Source: JADJLQ01 sp034439915
GTDB lineage: Bacteria; Bacteroidota; Bacteroidia; Chitinophagales; Saprospiraceae
NCBI GenBank assembly: GCA_034439915.1
Contig: JAWXBI010000179.1
Location: forward strand, 1-7,360
Direction of reading: 5' to 3'
Length of the DNA stretch: 7,360 bases
Shown piece after piece: positions 6,413 to 7,360 of this stretch. Position 1 is the stretch's first letter, and each line of letters opens with the position of its first letter. The notes beneath the pieces are model-generated. The model did no database searches. It was not told the origin of the DNA and saw nothing but the letters and a program-made list of their open reading frames with translations. The translations under genes were made by a program, and so were the position numbers.

Positions 6413-6434
6413 TTTTAGGCGTCCTCGCCTAAAA
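6413..6434 (+). terminator. Perfect hairpin after the second rraA-like gene, possible terminator
   Basis: Arms TTTTAGGCG and CGCCTAAAA flank the loop TCCT in a perfect 9-bp stem, starting 4 nt after the TAG stop. The AT-rich outer arm gives four A residues, rather than T residues, on the 3' side of the plus-strand transcript. It is therefore a weak classical terminator in either direction. A dispersed REP-like palindrome or an intergenic mRNA-processing stem is an equal possibility. It separates the rraA pair from the enolase-superfamily gene and could lower its expression. Confidence 0.5.
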
Positions 6435-6480
6435 CGGGTTGTGCTTTAGTTAGATTAGTATAGTAATAAATAATTCAACC

Positions 6481-6496
6481 ATCAATTTCCATTGAT
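6481..6496 (+). repeat. Short inverted repeat abutting the start of the enolase-superfamily gene
   Basis: ATCAAT and ATTGAT arms around TTCC form a perfect 6-bp inverted repeat that ends one base before the ATG at 6498. It could be an operator half-site pair or a weak RNA stem that affects initiation. Chance occurrence is possible in AT-rich sequence. Confidence 0.3.
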
Positions 6497-6497
6497 T

Positions 6498-7360
6498 ATG
6501 AAAAATACCTTAAAACAATTGCTCTCGCTGGAAAAATCACCGCAAATAATCGATTCTTTTGAACAGGAATCCACCCCTCATTCCTTAAAAAACAACCGCC
6601 GTGATTTTTTAAAAAAATCAACTTTGGGAGGAATGTCCCTGGCAGGATTGATGGGTATGTCCATTGAAGATACTGTTGCCCGGTCGACTTCCAAAGTTTC
6701 CCGTTTAAGCGCACCGTCTGATTTAAAGATTACCGACATGCGTTATACCACTGTGGCCAATGGAACCGGAGCGACCAATGCCCGCAATGTGGTGATTCGG
6801 ATTGACACCAACCAGGGAATTTACGGACTGGGCGAAGTACGGGACGGAGGGGATTATCGTTATGCTTTGTTTTTAAAAAGCAGGTTACTGGGAAGAAATC
6901 CGATCAATGTCGAAATGTTGTTTAAAATCATCAAACCCTTTGGAGGACATGGTCGCATGGGAGGGGGTGTATCGGCTGTAGAGATGGCCTTATGGGACCT
7001 GGCGGGTAAAGCGTTTAATGCACCGGTATGGGCATTATTGGGTGGAAAATACCGGGATCAAATCAGGTTGTACACCTATATTCCGAATTCCGGTGGTATG
7101 CCGCTTGCCCAAATGGATCAAACCCAATTTAAAGCGGATATCAAACGCCGGTTGGTCGACCAGGGATACACCTGGCTTAAAATGCATCCCGGGCTTGAAA
7201 AGATATTCGATATACCCGGAGCTATTACCGGAATGAATTATGTCGACAGTTTTAAGGATCGGGTCAATTCACAACAAAATTATCTTTCTTATCAAAATAC
7301 CAAACACGCTTTTTCGCCGATCCAGGTGACCCAAAAAGGTATTGAAGAACTTATAAAATA
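6498..7360 (+). CDS. Tat-signal mandelate racemase/muconate lactonizing enzyme (enolase superfamily), 3' truncated by the window
   Basis: Open from the ATG at 6498 to the edge (287 codons plus 2 nt), so the C-terminal part is missing. After an unusually long hydrophilic lead of about 31 residues comes a twin-arginine motif NNRRDFLKKS (32-41) and a hydrophobic stretch GGMSLAGLMGM (44-54), implying export. The capping domain follows: ITDMRY (78-83), NVVIRIDT (97-104) and YGLGEVRDGG (109-118). The MR/MLE signature VSAVEMALWDLAGK (158-171) with PVWALLGGKYRDQI (176-189) is unmistakable. YTWLKMH (224-230) is where the family carries its K-x-K catalytic lysines; here Lys228 is followed by His230. 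The metal-binding Asp/Glu residues should lie beyond the window. Residues 233-285 look like an insertion between this strand and the next barrel strand. Likely a sugar-acid dehydratase or epimerase acting with the upstream dehydratase and RraA-like proteins; the substrate is unknown. Start choice: the frame's first ATG; a later Met would remove the RR motif. Confidence 0.85.
   Translation, partial: MKNTLKQLLSLEKSPQIIDSFEQESTPHSLKNNRRDFLKKSTLGGMSLAGLMGMSIEDTVARSTSKVSRLSAPSDLKITDMRYTTVANGTGATNARNVVIRIDTNQGIYGLGEVRDGGDYRYALFLKSRLLGRNPINVEMLFKIIKPFGGHGRMGGGVSAVEMALWDLAGKAFNAPVWALLGGKYRDQIRLYTYIPNSGGMPLAQMDQTQFKADIKRRLVDQGYTWLKMHPGLEKIFDIPGAITGMNYVDSFKDRVNSQQNYLSYQNTKHAFSPIQVTQKGIEELIK

Noticed and set aside
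6496..6714. Minus-strand ORF of 72 codons
   Set aside because: Shadow of the enolase-superfamily gene, which is supported by a Tat motif and the MR/MLE signature.
7018..7236. Plus-strand ORF of 72 codons
   Set aside because: Out-of-frame shadow inside the MR/MLE coding sequence.

Overview
The window looks like chromosomal DNA of a marine or environmental Bacteroidota, possibly a Saprospiraceae-like lineage (inference). Supporting signs are the absence of Shine-Dalgarno sequences, a TAnnTTTG-type -7 promoter element, signal peptides ending in FAQ or QAQ, several Tat-exported enzymes of the RR-(N/D)-F-(I/L)-K-K type, and AT-rich spacers. TGA is a normal stop here: two intact genes end with it.

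Left part (1-1242, minus strand): a GH44-like secreted glycoside hydrolase (endoglucanase/xyloglucanase type) running off the left edge. The frame is broken by one in-frame TGA at 410-412. It stays open, with recognisable GH44 sequence, for 136 codons beyond that stop. The 5' end also looks frameshifted at an eight-T run, so the gene is either decaying, phase-variable or mis-sequenced.

Middle part (1243-3199, plus strand): a divergent spacer, a small secreted protein of unknown function (1452-2072), and a membrane-anchored alpha/beta hydrolase of the BEM46/S33 type (best start 2295, immediately after a good Bacteroidota promoter). The hydrolase stop codon lies inside a tandem array of about five CTGACCA-like heptamers.

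Right part (3200-7360, plus strand): four codirectional genes with 89-102 bp gaps. They are a Tat-exported UxuA-type mannonate dehydratase, two tandem paralogous Sec-exported long-form RraA/HMG-aldolase-fold proteins, and a Tat-signal mandelate racemase/muconate lactonizing (enolase superfamily) enzyme cut by the right edge. Hairpins follow the stop codons of both rraA-like genes. The set suggests a sugar-acid pathway located outside the cytoplasm: dehydration to 2-keto-3-deoxy acids by the UxuA-like and enolase-superfamily enzymes, then retro-aldol cleavage by the RraA-like pair. The family assignments rest on visible motifs. The joint pathway and its periplasmic location are inference. No RNA genes, CRISPR arrays, insertion sequences or phage genes were seen.
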